A stretch of DNA of 64,000 nt from Sinomonas terrae (GTDB taxonomy: Bacteria > Actinomycetota > Actinomycetes > Actinomycetales > Micrococcaceae), in NCBI RefSeq assembly GCF_022539255.1, contig NZ_JAKZBV010000001.1:3286001-3350000 (forward strand), written 5' to 3'. A program made the position numbers and the translations under genes. Positions 17,330 to 25,985 of this stretch are shown here, piece by piece. The notes under the pieces were generated by a model, which saw only the letters and a program-made list of their open reading frames with translations, searched no databases and had not been told where the DNA came from. How positions within the stretch are numbered: position 1 is the first letter of the stretch; each line of letters opens with the position of its first letter.

Positions 17330-18694
17330 TCAGGGATGCAGGCCGCGCACGAGCTTCGCCTTGCCGAGGGGCGTGCGCGGCACCTCGTGCACCGGAAAGA
17401 TGCGCACCGGAGTGCCGACGACGCCCTGCTCCGTGAGGCGCTGCGCAATCGCGTCGCGCAGGCCCTGCAGATCGGTGCCGAGCGGTGCGCCGGCCACGAG
17501 GAGGTCGAGCCCATCCTCCCGTTGCACAACCTGCCAGCCCGTCACAGGCGCTTCTTCGAGGACCTCGTGGAACACGTTGGGGTGGACCGCGACAATGCCC
17601 CCCGCGGCAGGGAGACGGAGGACGTCTTCGGCCCGACCCTCGACCCCCTCGAGGATCCTGAACGAGCGCCCACATGGGCAGCCGCTCTCACCCAGGCGGA
17701 CGCAGTCGGACATCTCGTAGCGGATGAGCGGGAGAGTGCGCGAGAACAGGACAGTGACGAGAATGCGCTCCCCCGTGATGCCGGGCGGAACCGGGCGATA
17801 GTCGGCGTCGACCGGCTCGACGATCACGAGGTCCTCATACACGTGGCGGCTCCCGCTCGTGCACGTCGAAGCGATGCACGCGGTCTCGGTCGTGGCGTAG
17901 AGGTCCACGGGTGGGACTCCCCATGCCGCCTCGATGTCCCTCGACTCGGGCACGCCCAGCACCTCGGACGCCGAGAGGACTGCAGTGGGCGCGATGTTGA
18001 GACGACCAGCGAGCTGCTCCATCGCGAGGGGGCGCAGCGCCGACGGGAAGCCGACGAGGAGATCGGGCTGGAAGGCGCCGAGGCGAGCGGCGAGGTCGGC
18101 GGGGCTGTCGCTCGCATCGAGGCGCAAGGTGGGGAAGAGGAGGGAGTTGAAGGTGGCGCTGATGATCGCCGACTGGTGGCTCGGGCGACGCGTCGTCACC
18201 ATCGCGGCGCGCACCGGCCTCCTGACCCTGCTCAGGATCCCGCCCCAGCTCAGCGCGCGCGTGTAGGAGGCAAGGACGGCCGCCCACTCGCGGTGATCCC
18301 AGATGAAGATCCCACGCCGCCCCGTCGTCCCGGCGCTCGCCGCCACCCACCACCGGCCGCGCCACGGGACTGACGGGTCGGCGTCGTCCTCTACGATCCT
18401 GTGGAGGTGCTCCTCGATGTCGTACAGGCGCAAGCTGGGCGCGGTGACCACCTCGTCGAAGCGGTCCATCAGCTCGTCCTTGGTCACGGGAGGCAGGGCG
18501 GCGAGGGGCGCCTCCTCGAGGCCCGCGTAGCGCTCGCGGTAGAAGGGCGAGCGGGCGACGGCGTACGATCGGAGCCGCTGGAAGGCCTCCATCTGCTGGG
18601 CGGCAATCCGGGCGGAACTCCACCGTTCATGGCTTCTCCACGCCGCACGAAGCGCAAGGAGGCGAGTCAACAGCTCGGCGTCCACGGCGCTCAT
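17330..18694 (-). CDS. Phenylacetate-CoA ligase/PaaK-like adenylate-forming enzyme
   Basis: 454 aa. The adenylation fold is visible: ASAGTTGRRG (phosphate-binding loop), LVGFPSALRPLA, SASEVLG, LYATTETAC (aromatic-T-E motif), YEDLVIVEPVD, GERILVTVLFSRTLPLIRYEMSDCV and the C-terminal lysine in RTPLGKAKLVRGL. These enzymes activate a carboxylate with ATP for transfer to CoA or another acceptor. The start at 18694 (MSAVDAELL) is favoured over the ATG at 18706 because TATGGT lies 7 nt before it. The substrate cannot be deduced; no paa genes are near. Confidence 0.85.
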   Translation of the reverse strand: MSAVDAELLTRLLALRAAWRSHERWSSARIAAQQMEAFQRLRSYAVARSPFYRERYAGLEEAPLAALPPVTKDELMDRFDEVVTAPSLRLYDIEEHLHRIVEDDADPSVPWRGRWWVAASAGTTGRRGIFIWDHREWAAVLASYTRALSWGGILSRVRRPVRAAMVTTRRPSHQSAIISATFNSLLFPTLRLDASDSPADLAARLGAFQPDLLVGFPSALRPLAMEQLAGRLNIAPTAVLSASEVLGVPESRDIEAAWGVPPVDLYATTETACIASTCTSGSRHVYEDLVIVEPVDADYRPVPPGITGERILVTVLFSRTLPLIRYEMSDCVRLGESGCPCGRSFRILEGVEGRAEDVLRLPAAGGIVAVHPNVFHEVLEEAPVTGWQVVQREDGLDLLVAGAPLGTDLQGLRDAIAQRLTEQGVVGTPVRIFPVHEVPRTPLGKAKLVRGLHP

Positions 18695-18701
18695 GCGGCC
18701 C

Positions 18702-18707
18702 ACCATA
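18702..18707 (-). promoter_or_regulatory. -10 box TATGGT of a leaderless promoter
   Basis: Minus strand: TATGGT, 7 nt, ATG at 18694. It overlaps the alternative ATG at 18706, which argues against that start. Confidence 0.45.
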
Positions 18708-18831
18708 GGTCGCGGCGCGTCAGCTTGGATAGGGCCCGTAGCCTCCCCCTGCCGAATCGTGACCTCACGTAATGCGCCGGCAGTTCAGAGCTTGTCCCAT
18801 GCGAGCCAGAGCCATCCCGCCCGCGCTGGAG

Positions 18832-18837
18832 TACCCT
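18832..18837 (+). promoter_or_regulatory. -10 box TACCCT of a leaderless promoter
   Basis: TACCCT, 6 nt, ATG at 18844; no Shine-Dalgarno sequence between. Confidence 0.5.
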
Positions 18838-18843
18838 TCGGCC

Positions 18844-19731
18844 ATGACTCTGGAGCGGTGGCGGAGGCTGTCCGAGTGGCCCATGATCGGTGCGGCCGTC
18901 GTGTTCCTCGTGGCGTACTCCGTGCAGGTCATCGCCGACCTGCCCGAACGGGAGGGCATCTGGGCCGATGTCCTCGTCTTCGCGTCCTGGGCCGTGTTCA
19001 TCGTGGACTATTTCGTTCAACTCGCGCTCGCGCCGAACCGCGGGCGTTGGTTCGTCCGCAACCTGCACGAGCTCGCCATCCTCGCGCTTCCCGCTCTCCG
19101 CCCCCTGCGCCTGCTCCGGCTCGTGGTGTTCCTCCGAGTCCTTCAGAGCCGGGCCGGAGATGCGCTGCGGGGCCGGCTGCTCCTGTATGTCTTCAGCGCA
19201 GCGGGCGTGATCCTGTACTGCGGGGCGCTCGCCGCCGAGGACGTCGAGCAGAACGAGCCGGGCTCCAACATCCGTTCGTTCGGCGATGCGATCTGGTGGG
19301 CCCTCGAGACGATCACCACGGTCGGGTACGGCGACCATTACCCGATCACCTTCGTGGGCAGATGCGTCGCGGCCGTGCTCATGGTCGCGGGCATCACCGT
19401 CCTCGGTGTCGTGACGGCCTCGATCGCGGCGTGGCTCGTCGAGAACATCACCGTGCAGGCGACGGCCGAGGTCGAGGCCGAGGTGGAAGCGGAGGTCCAG
19501 GCCGTCGACGACACCCTCGAGGCGAAGGTCGAGGCGCTCACGGAGCAGGTCGCCCAGCTGACGGCGGCGCTCGAACGGCAGGCCTTCGGCGGACAAGCTC
19601 TAGGCGGGCAGACTCTGGGCGGGCAGACTCTGGGCGGGCAGGCTCTAGGCGGGCAGGCTCTAGGCGGGCAGGCTCTAGGCGGGCAGACTCTGGGCGGGCA
19701 GACTCTGGGCGGGCACGAGCGGATCGACTGA
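18844..19731 (+). CDS. Six-helix potassium channel with pentapeptide-repeat tail
   Basis: 295-aa ion channel. Helices S1-S6 lie within residues 10-205; the selectivity filter TVGYGD is intact after the pore helix (WWALETITTVGYGD). The S4-like segment carries spaced arginines (RPLRLLRLVVFLRVLQSR), so voltage sensing is possible. After S6 a coiled coil (AEVEAEVEAEVQAVDDTLEAKVEAL pattern, in two parts) should hold the tetramer. The C-terminus is eight 15-bp units coding for LGGQA/LGGQT, a low-complexity tail of unknown use that can vary in length. The ATG at 18844 was chosen on the TACCCT box; a frame from 18772 exists. Confidence 0.88.
   Translation: MTLERWRRLSEWPMIGAAVVFLVAYSVQVIADLPEREGIWADVLVFASWAVFIVDYFVQLALAPNRGRWFVRNLHELAILALPALRPLRLLRLVVFLRVLQSRAGDALRGRLLLYVFSAAGVILYCGALAAEDVEQNEPGSNIRSFGDAIWWALETITTVGYGDHYPITFVGRCVAAVLMVAGITVLGVVTASIAAWLVENITVQATAEVEAEVEAEVQAVDDTLEAKVEALTEQVAQLTAALERQAFGGQALGGQTLGGQTLGGQALGGQALGGQALGGQTLGGQTLGGHERID
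19588..19707. repeat. Eight 15-bp tandem repeats in the channel gene
   Basis: Units such as GGCGGGCAGACTCTG and GGCGGGCAGGCTCTA repeat in phase eight times. They are in frame and encode alternating GGQTL and GGQAL. Confidence 0.9.
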
Positions 19732-19784
19732 AGAATTCCGGATCATGTCGCAGGGGCTGCGAGCACGTCGGTAAGAATGGACTG

Positions 19785-20558
19785 ATGGACCTCGGAATCA
19801 CAGGGAAGACGGCCTTCGTCGCGGCCTCGACGTCGGGTCTCGGGCTCGCTGTCGCGCGGGCCCTCGCCGCGGATGGCGTGCGCGTGGCAATTACCGGACG
19901 ACGGCGGGAGATCTCCGAGCAGATTGCGGAGTCCCTTCCGGGGGCGGTCGCCATCGGGGTGGACCTCGGAGCGCCTGACGCCGTCGCTTCAGCCGTCGAT
20001 CAGGCCGAGGAGCGGCTCGGGCCGATCGATATCGCCGTCCTCAACGGGCCCGGGCCTCGGCCGAGCACGGCGGCGGCGCTCACCTCGGAGGACCTCGCGA
20101 ACTCCTTCGACCGGCTCGTGCGCCCGCAGCACGACCTCGTCTCGAGAGTCCTCCCTGAGATGCGGCAGCGACGCTGGGGCCGGATCCTTGCCGTCGGCGC
20201 AAGCGGCATTGTGGCGCCCTTGCCGAACCTCGCGTCGTCGAACGCCGGCCGCGCCGCCCTCGCCGGCTACCTCAAGACGCTCGCGGCCGAGGTTGCCCGC
20301 GACGCTGTGACCGTCAATCTGCTCCTGCCAGGCCGCATCGCGACAGACCGCGTGGCCGAGCTCGATGCCGAGACCGCCAAACGACGCGGGATCTCGGTCG
20401 ACGAGGTCCAGCAGGAATCCCGCGAGAGCATCCCCGCCGGTCGTTACGGCACTCCCGAGGAGTTCGGAGCCGCCGCCGCTTTCCTATGCAGCGCGTCGGC
20501 GTCGTACATCACGGGAGTCGCGCTCAGGTGCGACGGCGGGCTCGTCCGGAGTCTCTGA
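19785..20558 (+). CDS. SDR-family protein lacking the catalytic Tyr and Lys
   Basis: 257 aa, Rossmann fold of short-chain dehydrogenases: TSGLG in the cofactor loop, GRR after beta-2 (NADP-type), VLNGPGP (equivalent of NNAG) and VGASGI with Ser. The active-site stretch that normally reads Y-x-x-x-K is here S-N-A-G-R (ASSNAGRAALAGYLK), so both the catalytic Tyr and Lys are changed. A subgroup of FabG-like SDRs with an imperfect cofactor motif and tetrad is known; this fits it. It may bind NADP without normal redox chemistry. ATG at 19785; the preceding TAAGAA box 7 nt upstream is a weak leaderless promoter. Confidence 0.85.
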   Translation: MDLGITGKTAFVAASTSGLGLAVARALAADGVRVAITGRRREISEQIAESLPGAVAIGVDLGAPDAVASAVDQAEERLGPIDIAVLNGPGPRPSTAAALTSEDLANSFDRLVRPQHDLVSRVLPEMRQRRWGRILAVGASGIVAPLPNLASSNAGRAALAGYLKTLAAEVARDAVTVNLLLPGRIATDRVAELDAETAKRRGISVDEVQQESRESIPAGRYGTPEEFGAAAAFLCSASASYITGVALRCDGGLVRSL

Positions 20559-20576
20559 TTCAGGCACACTGATCGC

Positions 20577-21077
20577 ATGGGTGTTGATCTCGACGAATTG
20601 AAGAGGCTGCGCCGCGCCCGCGATCGGATGGACCGCGAGTACGCCGAGCCGCTCGACGTCGCCTCGCTCGCGCGCACGGCGCTCATGTCGACGGCGCATT
20701 TCAGCCGACGCTTCCGCGAGGCCTATTCCGAAACGCCGTATGCGTATCTCATGACCCGGCGAATAGAGCGGGCGAAAGCGCTCCTGCGCTATGGGGAATT
20801 GAGCGTGACCGAGATCTGTTTCGCGGTCGGCTGTACGAGTTTGGGCTCGTTTTCTTCCCGGTTCACCGAACTCGTCGGCGAATCACCGTCTTCCTACCGG
20901 GCGCGCAATCACGACGACTGGCGAGTCCTTCCGAGCTGCCACATCATGGTCGTGACACGTCCGCGGAAGACTGGCGCGCCTGTTCCTGAATCCGCCGGGC
21001 CGGAATCGGCCCAGCCGGAATCGGCCCAGCCGGAATCGAGCAGTTTCGAAGAAGCGCTCATTTCGGCCCAGACCTAG
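20577..21077 (+). CDS. AraC-family transcriptional regulator, DNA-binding domain only
   Basis: 166 aa. Residues 8-105 hold the two helix-turn-helix motifs of AraC regulators: DVASLARTALMSTAHFSRRF and LSVTEICFAVGCTSLGSFSSRF, ending in GESPSSYR. There is no sensor domain before it; the tail of 55 residues contains three copies of PESAQ/PESAG. CACACT with a 6-nt spacer precedes the ATG. It is 10 bp upstream of a VOC-family gene; short AraC plus glyoxalase-like pairs are common in actinobacteria and the VOC protein may be its ligand-binding partner or its target. Confidence 0.88.
   Translation: MGVDLDELKRLRRARDRMDREYAEPLDVASLARTALMSTAHFSRRFREAYSETPYAYLMTRRIERAKALLRYGELSVTEICFAVGCTSLGSFSSRFTELVGESPSSYRARNHDDWRVLPSCHIMVVTRPRKTGAPVPESAGPESAQPESAQPESSSFEEALISAQT
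20985..21041. repeat. Tandem 15-bp repeats in the AraC gene (PESAQ)
   Basis: Three full 15-bp units and a partial fourth in frame, core CCGGAATCGGCCCAG, encoding PESAG-PESAQ-PESAQ-PESS. Confidence 0.85.
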
Positions 21078-21080
21078 CAT
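21075..21080 (+). promoter_or_regulatory. -10 box TAGCAT of a leaderless promoter
   Basis: TAGCAT, 7 nt, ATG at 21088. The box overlaps the AraC stop codon, so the VOC gene may have its own promoter inside the pair. Confidence 0.5.
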
Positions 21081-21087
21081 CATTTCC

Positions 21088-21492
21088 ATGACAATCTCCA
21101 TCAGCACCGTTCACGTACTCGTCGACGACCCCGACGCCGCCGTCTCGTTCTACCGCGACACCCTCGGCCTGACAGTCCAGAACGAGGTAGCCCGCGAGGG
21201 CTTCCGCTGGATCGTCCTCAGCACCCCGAACCAGCCCGAGATCCAGATCGTGCTGTCCCAGCCGCAGGCAGGGCGTTCGAAGGAGGACGGCGAGGCCATC
21301 GCAGCGCTGCTCGCGAAGGGCGAGCTGGGCGGCATCAACTTCGCGGCCGACGACCTTGACGCCACGTTCGAGAAGGCCGCCGCGGCGCCCGGGGTCGAGG
21401 TGCTGCAGGAGCCGCTGAGCCAGCCATGGGGCGTCCGCGACGCCGCGCTCCGCGACCCGGCCGGCAACACCGTCCGCATTCAGCAGGCCTAG
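21088..21492 (+). CDS. VOC-family (glyoxalase/bleomycin-resistance-like) protein
   Basis: 134 aa with the two beta-alpha-beta-beta-beta modules of the vicinal oxygen chelate fold: VHVLVDDPDAAVSFYRDTLGL at the start and LRDPAGNTVRIQQ at the end. Possible metal ligands are His9 and the Glu in QPEIQI. Such proteins either bind small molecules or metabolise them. It follows the short AraC regulator by 10 bp. No terminator follows at once; a strong hairpin lies at 21772. Confidence 0.85.
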   Translation: MTISISTVHVLVDDPDAAVSFYRDTLGLTVQNEVAREGFRWIVLSTPNQPEIQIVLSQPQAGRSKEDGEAIAALLAKGELGGINFAADDLDATFEKAAAAPGVEVLQEPLSQPWGVRDAALRDPAGNTVRIQQA

Positions 21493-21514
21493 ATCCGCTG
21501 TACGCAAAGGCGCC

Positions 21515-21640
21515 ATGTCCAAAGATTTCGGAGGCGGCGCCTTTCGCCTCGCTGCGGACGCCGACGAGCTCGCCGAGTCCGCCGTGCTTGGAACCGCTCT
21601 CGACGGGGACGTGCGTCTGCGCGAGGCCGCGAGGGCATGA
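21515..21640 (+). CDS. Possible 41-aa protein
   Basis: An ATG 22 bp after the VOC gene opens a 41-codon frame (MSKDFGGGAFRLAADADELA...). G/C at third positions is about 75%, weaker than neighbouring genes but above chance. A weak AAGG lies 5 nt upstream. No family recognised. The rest of the 450-bp gap to 21945 contains only a strong hairpin. Confidence 0.3.
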   Translation: MSKDFGGGAFRLAADADELAESAVLGTALDGDVRLREAARA

Positions 21641-21771
21641 GAATCCGCCTGAGAGGCGAGGGCGAATCATCTCTCCGCAGAAAGTAGCGCCGCTAGAGGG
21701 CTCAATGGCGTTGCCTCCCGAGGAGCCCCATACCGGGGAACGCGGGCGGGGGCCCGCCCCGGAGATGGCGA

Positions 21772-21805
21772 GGCGGACGACGGCGGGCGGCCGCCGTCGT
21801 CCGCC
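21772..21805. terminator. Perfect 15-bp hairpin
   Basis: GGCGGACGACGGCGG (21772-21786) pairs with CCGCCGTCGTCCGCC (21791-21805), loop GCGG, then TTAG. No T-run. It could end the AraC/VOC transcript or be a repetitive extragenic palindrome, since its ACGACGGCG core recurs in other hairpins of this window. Confidence 0.6.
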
Positions 21806-21944
21806 TTAGTGGCGCGCTGGCTCACCCGAACGCTGCCTGACGCGGGTTGGCTTACCCGGTGCTGCGCGTCATGCTCTAGGTCCATGACGCTCCCGGTCAC
21901 ACAATTGACGTGATGGGGAGGTATGGGGATCTGGAGGGACCGCC

Positions 21945-23606
21945 GTGGAGAAGCTGATGGACGTCCTCTTGCTGGGACAAGTCCGGTTCCACGAGCTGAG
22001 CATGCGCGGGCGTGTGGTCCTGAGCCAGTTTCCACTCAACCTCACGCTCCTGCTGGTCTGCGTCATCGCGGCCATCGCGGATCCCAAGGTCTTCACAGAC
22101 GCGAGATTCCTCATCGGGCAGGGACTCGAGCTAGTGATTCTGGCGGTGTGCGTCGCCCTCCCGTGGGACCGGATCCCCTACGGGCTCTTCCTCATCGTCC
22201 CGCTGCTCGACTTCGGCCCGATCAGCCTCCTGCACTACGCGAACGGAAGCTCGCTCAACGGTCTCTCGCTCCTCGGCGTCTTCCCGACCATGTGGCTCGC
22301 CGGCTCAGGTATCAGGCCCCGTGTCATGGTCCCGCTCGGGGGCCTCGCCGCGCTCCTCATGGTGTGGGCTCCCCTGATCCTGGCTGGCACCGCCGCGCCG
22401 AACACGCTAGCCGCCGAACTCCTCGTGCCGTTCCTGCTCCTCGCCATCGGCATTGGCACCTCGGTCATGACGCTCAGCGGCATGGCGCAGAAGGCCCGTG
22501 TCGAGGAACTGCTCGCACGCACCGAGACCCGCGAGCGCCTCCTGAACACCGTCCTCGACACCGTCGACGTCGGCGTCCTCGTTATCGACGACCACGGCCA
22601 GAACACCTATCTGAACGCCAAGGAGCGCGAGCTCTACCTCGCCGCACTCCCCGAGGGCGTCGAGACCACACTCGAATCCGAGCTCTTGATCTACCGCGAC
22701 GGCAGCGAGGAACTGCTCCCCGCAGAGCAACGCCCCCTCGCGAGGGTCCTCTCGGGCGAGACGATCGCGCACGAGGTCTACCGACTCGGCCGCGGGAGCG
22801 AGGCCCGGACGGTATCGATCTCCGGCCGGCAGTTCGCGGACGTCGCGGGCGACACGGCTGGCACGGTCCTCGCGTCGACGGACGTGACGGAGGTCGTCGC
22901 CGCGGTCCACGCTCGGGACAAGTTCCTCGCCGCGATGTCCCACGAGTTCCGCACCCCGCTCACGAACATCCTCGGCTACGCCGAACTGCTCCAGGACGAT
23001 GCTTCCCTCAGTCCCGCCGCGAAGTCCGACCTCCAGATCATGATGCGCAACGCCCGCCACCTCAACCACATGGTCGACGACATCCTCGCCGCCTCGCTCA
23101 CGGGCGACGAGGCGGGCGGCATCCGGCTGCCGCTCGACCTCGCCGAGCTGGTCAAGCAGACAAGCGACTCGTTCAGTCCCGAGGCCTCGAACAGTGGGAT
23201 CAAGCTCGACCTCGCCACGGAGACGGCCCTGCCAATCCTTGGCGATCGGACGGGCCTCGTCCGCGTGCTGAACAACCTCGTCTCCAATGCACTCAAGTAT
23301 TCGCAGCCCGGGACCACAGTCCACCTGGCGGCCCGGGAGGAGGGCGCGTGGGCCGTCTGCGAGGTGGCCGACGAAGGGCTCGGCATCGACCCCGAGGATC
23401 TCAAGCGACTCTTCACCCGTTTCCAGCGGAGCGACGCCGCCGTCCGAGCAGGCATCCCCGGCACGGGCCTCGGGCTCGCGCTCGCAAAGGACGTTGCTGA
23501 GCAGCACGGTGGCGAACTCGAGTGCAGGAGCGAGGTCGGCGTGGGCAGCGTCTTCACCCTTCGTCTGCCCCTGCGGAAGGCAAAGCAGCATATGACTTTG
23601 TCCTAA
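21945..23606 (+). CDS. Membrane-bound sensor histidine kinase (orphan)
   Basis: 553 aa. Five or six hydrophobic helices fill residues 25-185, followed by a PAS-like domain (RLLNTVLDTVDVGVLVIDDHG), then the kinase core: H-box FLAAMSHEFRTPLTNILGY with the phospho-accepting His, N-box NNLVSNALKYS, G1 DEGLGID, F-box FTRFQRSD and G2 GTGLGLAL. It autophosphorylates and passes phosphate to a response regulator; none is encoded next to it. The GTG at 21945 has GGAGGG 7 nt upstream. The helical N-terminal part with no extracellular domain suggests sensing within the membrane or of cell state. Confidence 0.9.
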   Translation: MEKLMDVLLLGQVRFHELSMRGRVVLSQFPLNLTLLLVCVIAAIADPKVFTDARFLIGQGLELVILAVCVALPWDRIPYGLFLIVPLLDFGPISLLHYANGSSLNGLSLLGVFPTMWLAGSGIRPRVMVPLGGLAALLMVWAPLILAGTAAPNTLAAELLVPFLLLAIGIGTSVMTLSGMAQKARVEELLARTETRERLLNTVLDTVDVGVLVIDDHGQNTYLNAKERELYLAALPEGVETTLESELLIYRDGSEELLPAEQRPLARVLSGETIAHEVYRLGRGSEARTVSISGRQFADVAGDTAGTVLASTDVTEVVAAVHARDKFLAAMSHEFRTPLTNILGYAELLQDDASLSPAAKSDLQIMMRNARHLNHMVDDILAASLTGDEAGGIRLPLDLAELVKQTSDSFSPEASNSGIKLDLATETALPILGDRTGLVRVLNNLVSNALKYSQPGTTVHLAAREEGAWAVCEVADEGLGIDPEDLKRLFTRFQRSDAAVRAGIPGTGLGLALAKDVAEQHGGELECRSEVGVGSVFTLRLPLRKAKQHMTLS

Positions 23607-23670
23607 GTCCTCGCCGCCGGGCGTCTCTAGAGGCACGATTAAGGCCCGGACCCGGAACAGGGAGGCGCGC

Positions 23671-25791
23671 ATGTCGGCGAAAGGCACCAACGGCTCGGCG
23701 AAAGGGACTGTCAGCTCGGAGGCAGCTCCGGACCGCCCGGAACTCATCCGCAATGTTGTGCTCGTGGGCCATTCGGGCGCTGGCAAAACCATGCTGCTCG
23801 AAGCCGTGCTCGCCTCGACGGGCGCCATCACGCGAATGGGGTCGATCGCGGATGGGACGACCGTCGGCGATTCTGATCCCTCGGCCGTGCACCAGCAGAG
23901 GTCGGTAACGCTCTCGGTGGCTCCCGTCGTCGTCGGCGATATCAAGGTGAACCTGCTCGATACCCCCGGCTACGCGGACTTCGTGGGCGAGCTCCGCGCC
24001 GGGCTGCGCGCCGCAGACGGCGCGCTGTTTGTCGTCTCAGCGGTCGACGGCGTCGACGCGACAACGAGCGCCCTCTGGGCGGAGTGCGAGCGGGTCGGCA
24101 TGCCCCGCGCCGTCGTCATCAGCCGTCTGGACCATCCGCGCGCCGATTACGACGGCGTCCTCTCCGAATGCCGCGCAGCCTTCGGCGAGTCTGTGCTTCC
24201 CCTCTACCTGCCGCTGAGATCCGACGGCGCTGCTACCAAGCTGCTCGGGCTGCTCTCCGGCACGGTGTCCGACTACTCAGGCGACGAGATGCAGCCGTCC
24301 TTCCGGCCGGCGGAGCAGAGCGAGCTCGCGGACTGGGAGTCCGCGCGCGGCGAGCTGATCGAGGGGATCATTGCCGAGAGCGAGGACGAGACCCTGATGG
24401 ACCGGTACCTCGGTGGCGAGGAGATCTCGCTCGACACCCTCATCGGGGACCTCGAAACCGCCGTGACCCGCGGCTCCTTCTTCCCAGTCATACCCACCTC
24501 CGCCACGAATGGCCTCGGGACCGCCGAGCTCCTCGAAGTCCTCACGCGCGGGTTCCCGTCTCCGGTGGAACACGACGTTCCGGAGGTGAGCGAACTGAAC
24601 GGCAACCCCGTCGAGGGCCTCACGTGCGATCCGAATGGGCCGCTCGTAGGCGAGGTGGTCCGAACCACCGTGGATCCTTTCCTCGGAAGGGTCTGCCTCG
24701 TGCGCCTCTTCTCGGGGACGCTCCGCGAAGACACGCCCGTGCATGTGGCCGGCCATGGCCTCGAGGAACGGGGCCACCCCGACCACGACAGCGACGAACG
24801 CCTCGGCCGCCTCTACTCGCCGTTCGGCTCGAACCTCCGGCCTGTGCAATACGCGGTCGCGGGCGATCTCTGCGCGATCGCGAGGGTCTCCGCCGAGACT
24901 GGCGATACAGTGTCCTCGCGCGAACAGCCCCTCCTGGTCGCGGCGTGGGACATGCCCGAGCCGCTCATGCCGGTCGCCGTCGAGGCCGCGTCCCATGGCG
25001 ACGAGGACGCGCTCGCCAAGAACCTCGGGAGGGTCGCGGCGGGCGATCCCACCCTCCGCGTGGAACGGAACCCCGAGACGCATCAGCTCGTGCTGTGGTG
25101 CATGGGCGAGGCCCACGCGGAGGTCGTGCTGGACCGGCTCCGCGAGCAGGGCGTCAAGCTTCAGACGGTCGACGTCGTCACCCCCTTGCGCGAGACGTTC
25201 GCCGAGGGCGCGGCGGGCCACGGGCGGTATGTCAAGCAGTCGGGCGGCCACGGCCAGTATGCGATCTGCGACATCGAGGTGGAGCCGCTCGAACGAGGCG
25301 GCGGGTTCCAATTCGTGGACAAGATCGTGGGCGGCGTGATTCCGGGCCCGTTCATCGTTTCGGTCGAGAAGGGCGTTCGGTCCCAGATGGAGAAGGGCGT
25401 CGCCAAGGGGTTCCCCGTTGTCGACATCCGCGTGACCCTGATCGGGGGCAAGACCCACAGCGTGGACTCCTCCGACGCCGCGTTCCAGGCAGCCGGAGCC
25501 CTCGCGCTCCGGGAGGCGGCCGCGGCGGCGAAGATCCAGCTCCTCGAACCCGTCTCGTCGGTCACGATCAGCGTCCCCGATGACTACGTCGGCGCCGTCA
25601 TGAGCGACCTCTCCTCCCGCCGCGGGCGCCTCACCGGCACGACGTCGTCGGGCGGCGAGGTGACCGAGATCAGCGCCGAAGTGCCCGACGTCGAACTCCT
25701 CCGCTACGCCGTCGAACTCCGCGCGCTCACCGCCGGAACCGGCCGCTTCCGCCGCGAATACCTCCGCCACGATCCGGTCGCGGGCGGCTGA
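23671..25791 (+). CDS. Elongation factor G-like protein (EF-G2 type)
   Basis: 706 aa, full EF-G domain plan: G domain to about residue 290, then domains II to V ending YVGAVMSDLSSRRGRLTGT, the usual EF-G domain V signature. G1 GHSGAGKT and G3 DTPGYADF are sound, but G4, normally NKxD, reads S-R-L-D (VVISRLDHPRAD), and the Thr-rich switch region is altered. This marks the actinobacterial EF-G paralogue rather than the main translocase; its role in translation is not settled and it may have weak GTPase activity. No rps or tuf genes flank it. An N-terminal 25-residue low-complexity lead is extra. The start has GGGAGGCGCGC upstream. Confidence 0.88.
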   Translation: MSAKGTNGSAKGTVSSEAAPDRPELIRNVVLVGHSGAGKTMLLEAVLASTGAITRMGSIADGTTVGDSDPSAVHQQRSVTLSVAPVVVGDIKVNLLDTPGYADFVGELRAGLRAADGALFVVSAVDGVDATTSALWAECERVGMPRAVVISRLDHPRADYDGVLSECRAAFGESVLPLYLPLRSDGAATKLLGLLSGTVSDYSGDEMQPSFRPAEQSELADWESARGELIEGIIAESEDETLMDRYLGGEEISLDTLIGDLETAVTRGSFFPVIPTSATNGLGTAELLEVLTRGFPSPVEHDVPEVSELNGNPVEGLTCDPNGPLVGEVVRTTVDPFLGRVCLVRLFSGTLREDTPVHVAGHGLEERGHPDHDSDERLGRLYSPFGSNLRPVQYAVAGDLCAIARVSAETGDTVSSREQPLLVAAWDMPEPLMPVAVEAASHGDEDALAKNLGRVAAGDPTLRVERNPETHQLVLWCMGEAHAEVVLDRLREQGVKLQTVDVVTPLRETFAEGAAGHGRYVKQSGGHGQYAICDIEVEPLERGGGFQFVDKIVGGVIPGPFIVSVEKGVRSQMEKGVAKGFPVVDIRVTLIGGKTHSVDSSDAAFQAAGALALREAAAAAKIQLLEPVSSVTISVPDDYVGAVMSDLSSRRGRLTGTTSSGGEVTEISAEVPDVELLRYAVELRALTAGTGRFRREYLRHDPVAGG

Positions 25792-25861
25792 GGGGAGGCC
25801 GGTTCATTCTGGCCGTCGATACGTCCCTCACGAAGCGCTGCCATCCATCCCTCGCCGAATT

Positions 25862-25893
25862 GTCCCGGCCTAACTCGCAGTTTGCGCGGGACT
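25862..25893. repeat. Hairpin related to the one at 25986
   Basis: GTCCCGGCCTAACTCGC...GCGCGGGAC: short arms GTCCCG/CGGGAC around the sequence CTAACTCGCAGTT. The loop matches that of the terminator at 25986-26024 (CAACTCGCTGTTA), so the two are diverged copies of one element. Confidence 0.5.
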
Positions 25894-25985
25894 TCTTCCG
25901 ACGAATGCCGTCACACAGAGCCATAACGCCATCGCAGGCCGTGAAGGCGTTACTTCCCAGAAGGCATCTCGCCAGTCACCCTGAA

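Noticed and set aside
21493..21944. Riboswitch in the gap before the histidine kinase
   Set aside because: I could not match the sequence to any known aptamer core; only a strong hairpin is clear.
22407..23945. 512-codon frame on the minus strand under the histidine kinase
   Set aside because: The plus strand has full kinase motifs; the minus translation has none.
24084..25770. Long frames on both strands within EF-G2
   Set aside because: EF-G domains fill the other frame without gaps; these are base-composition shadows.
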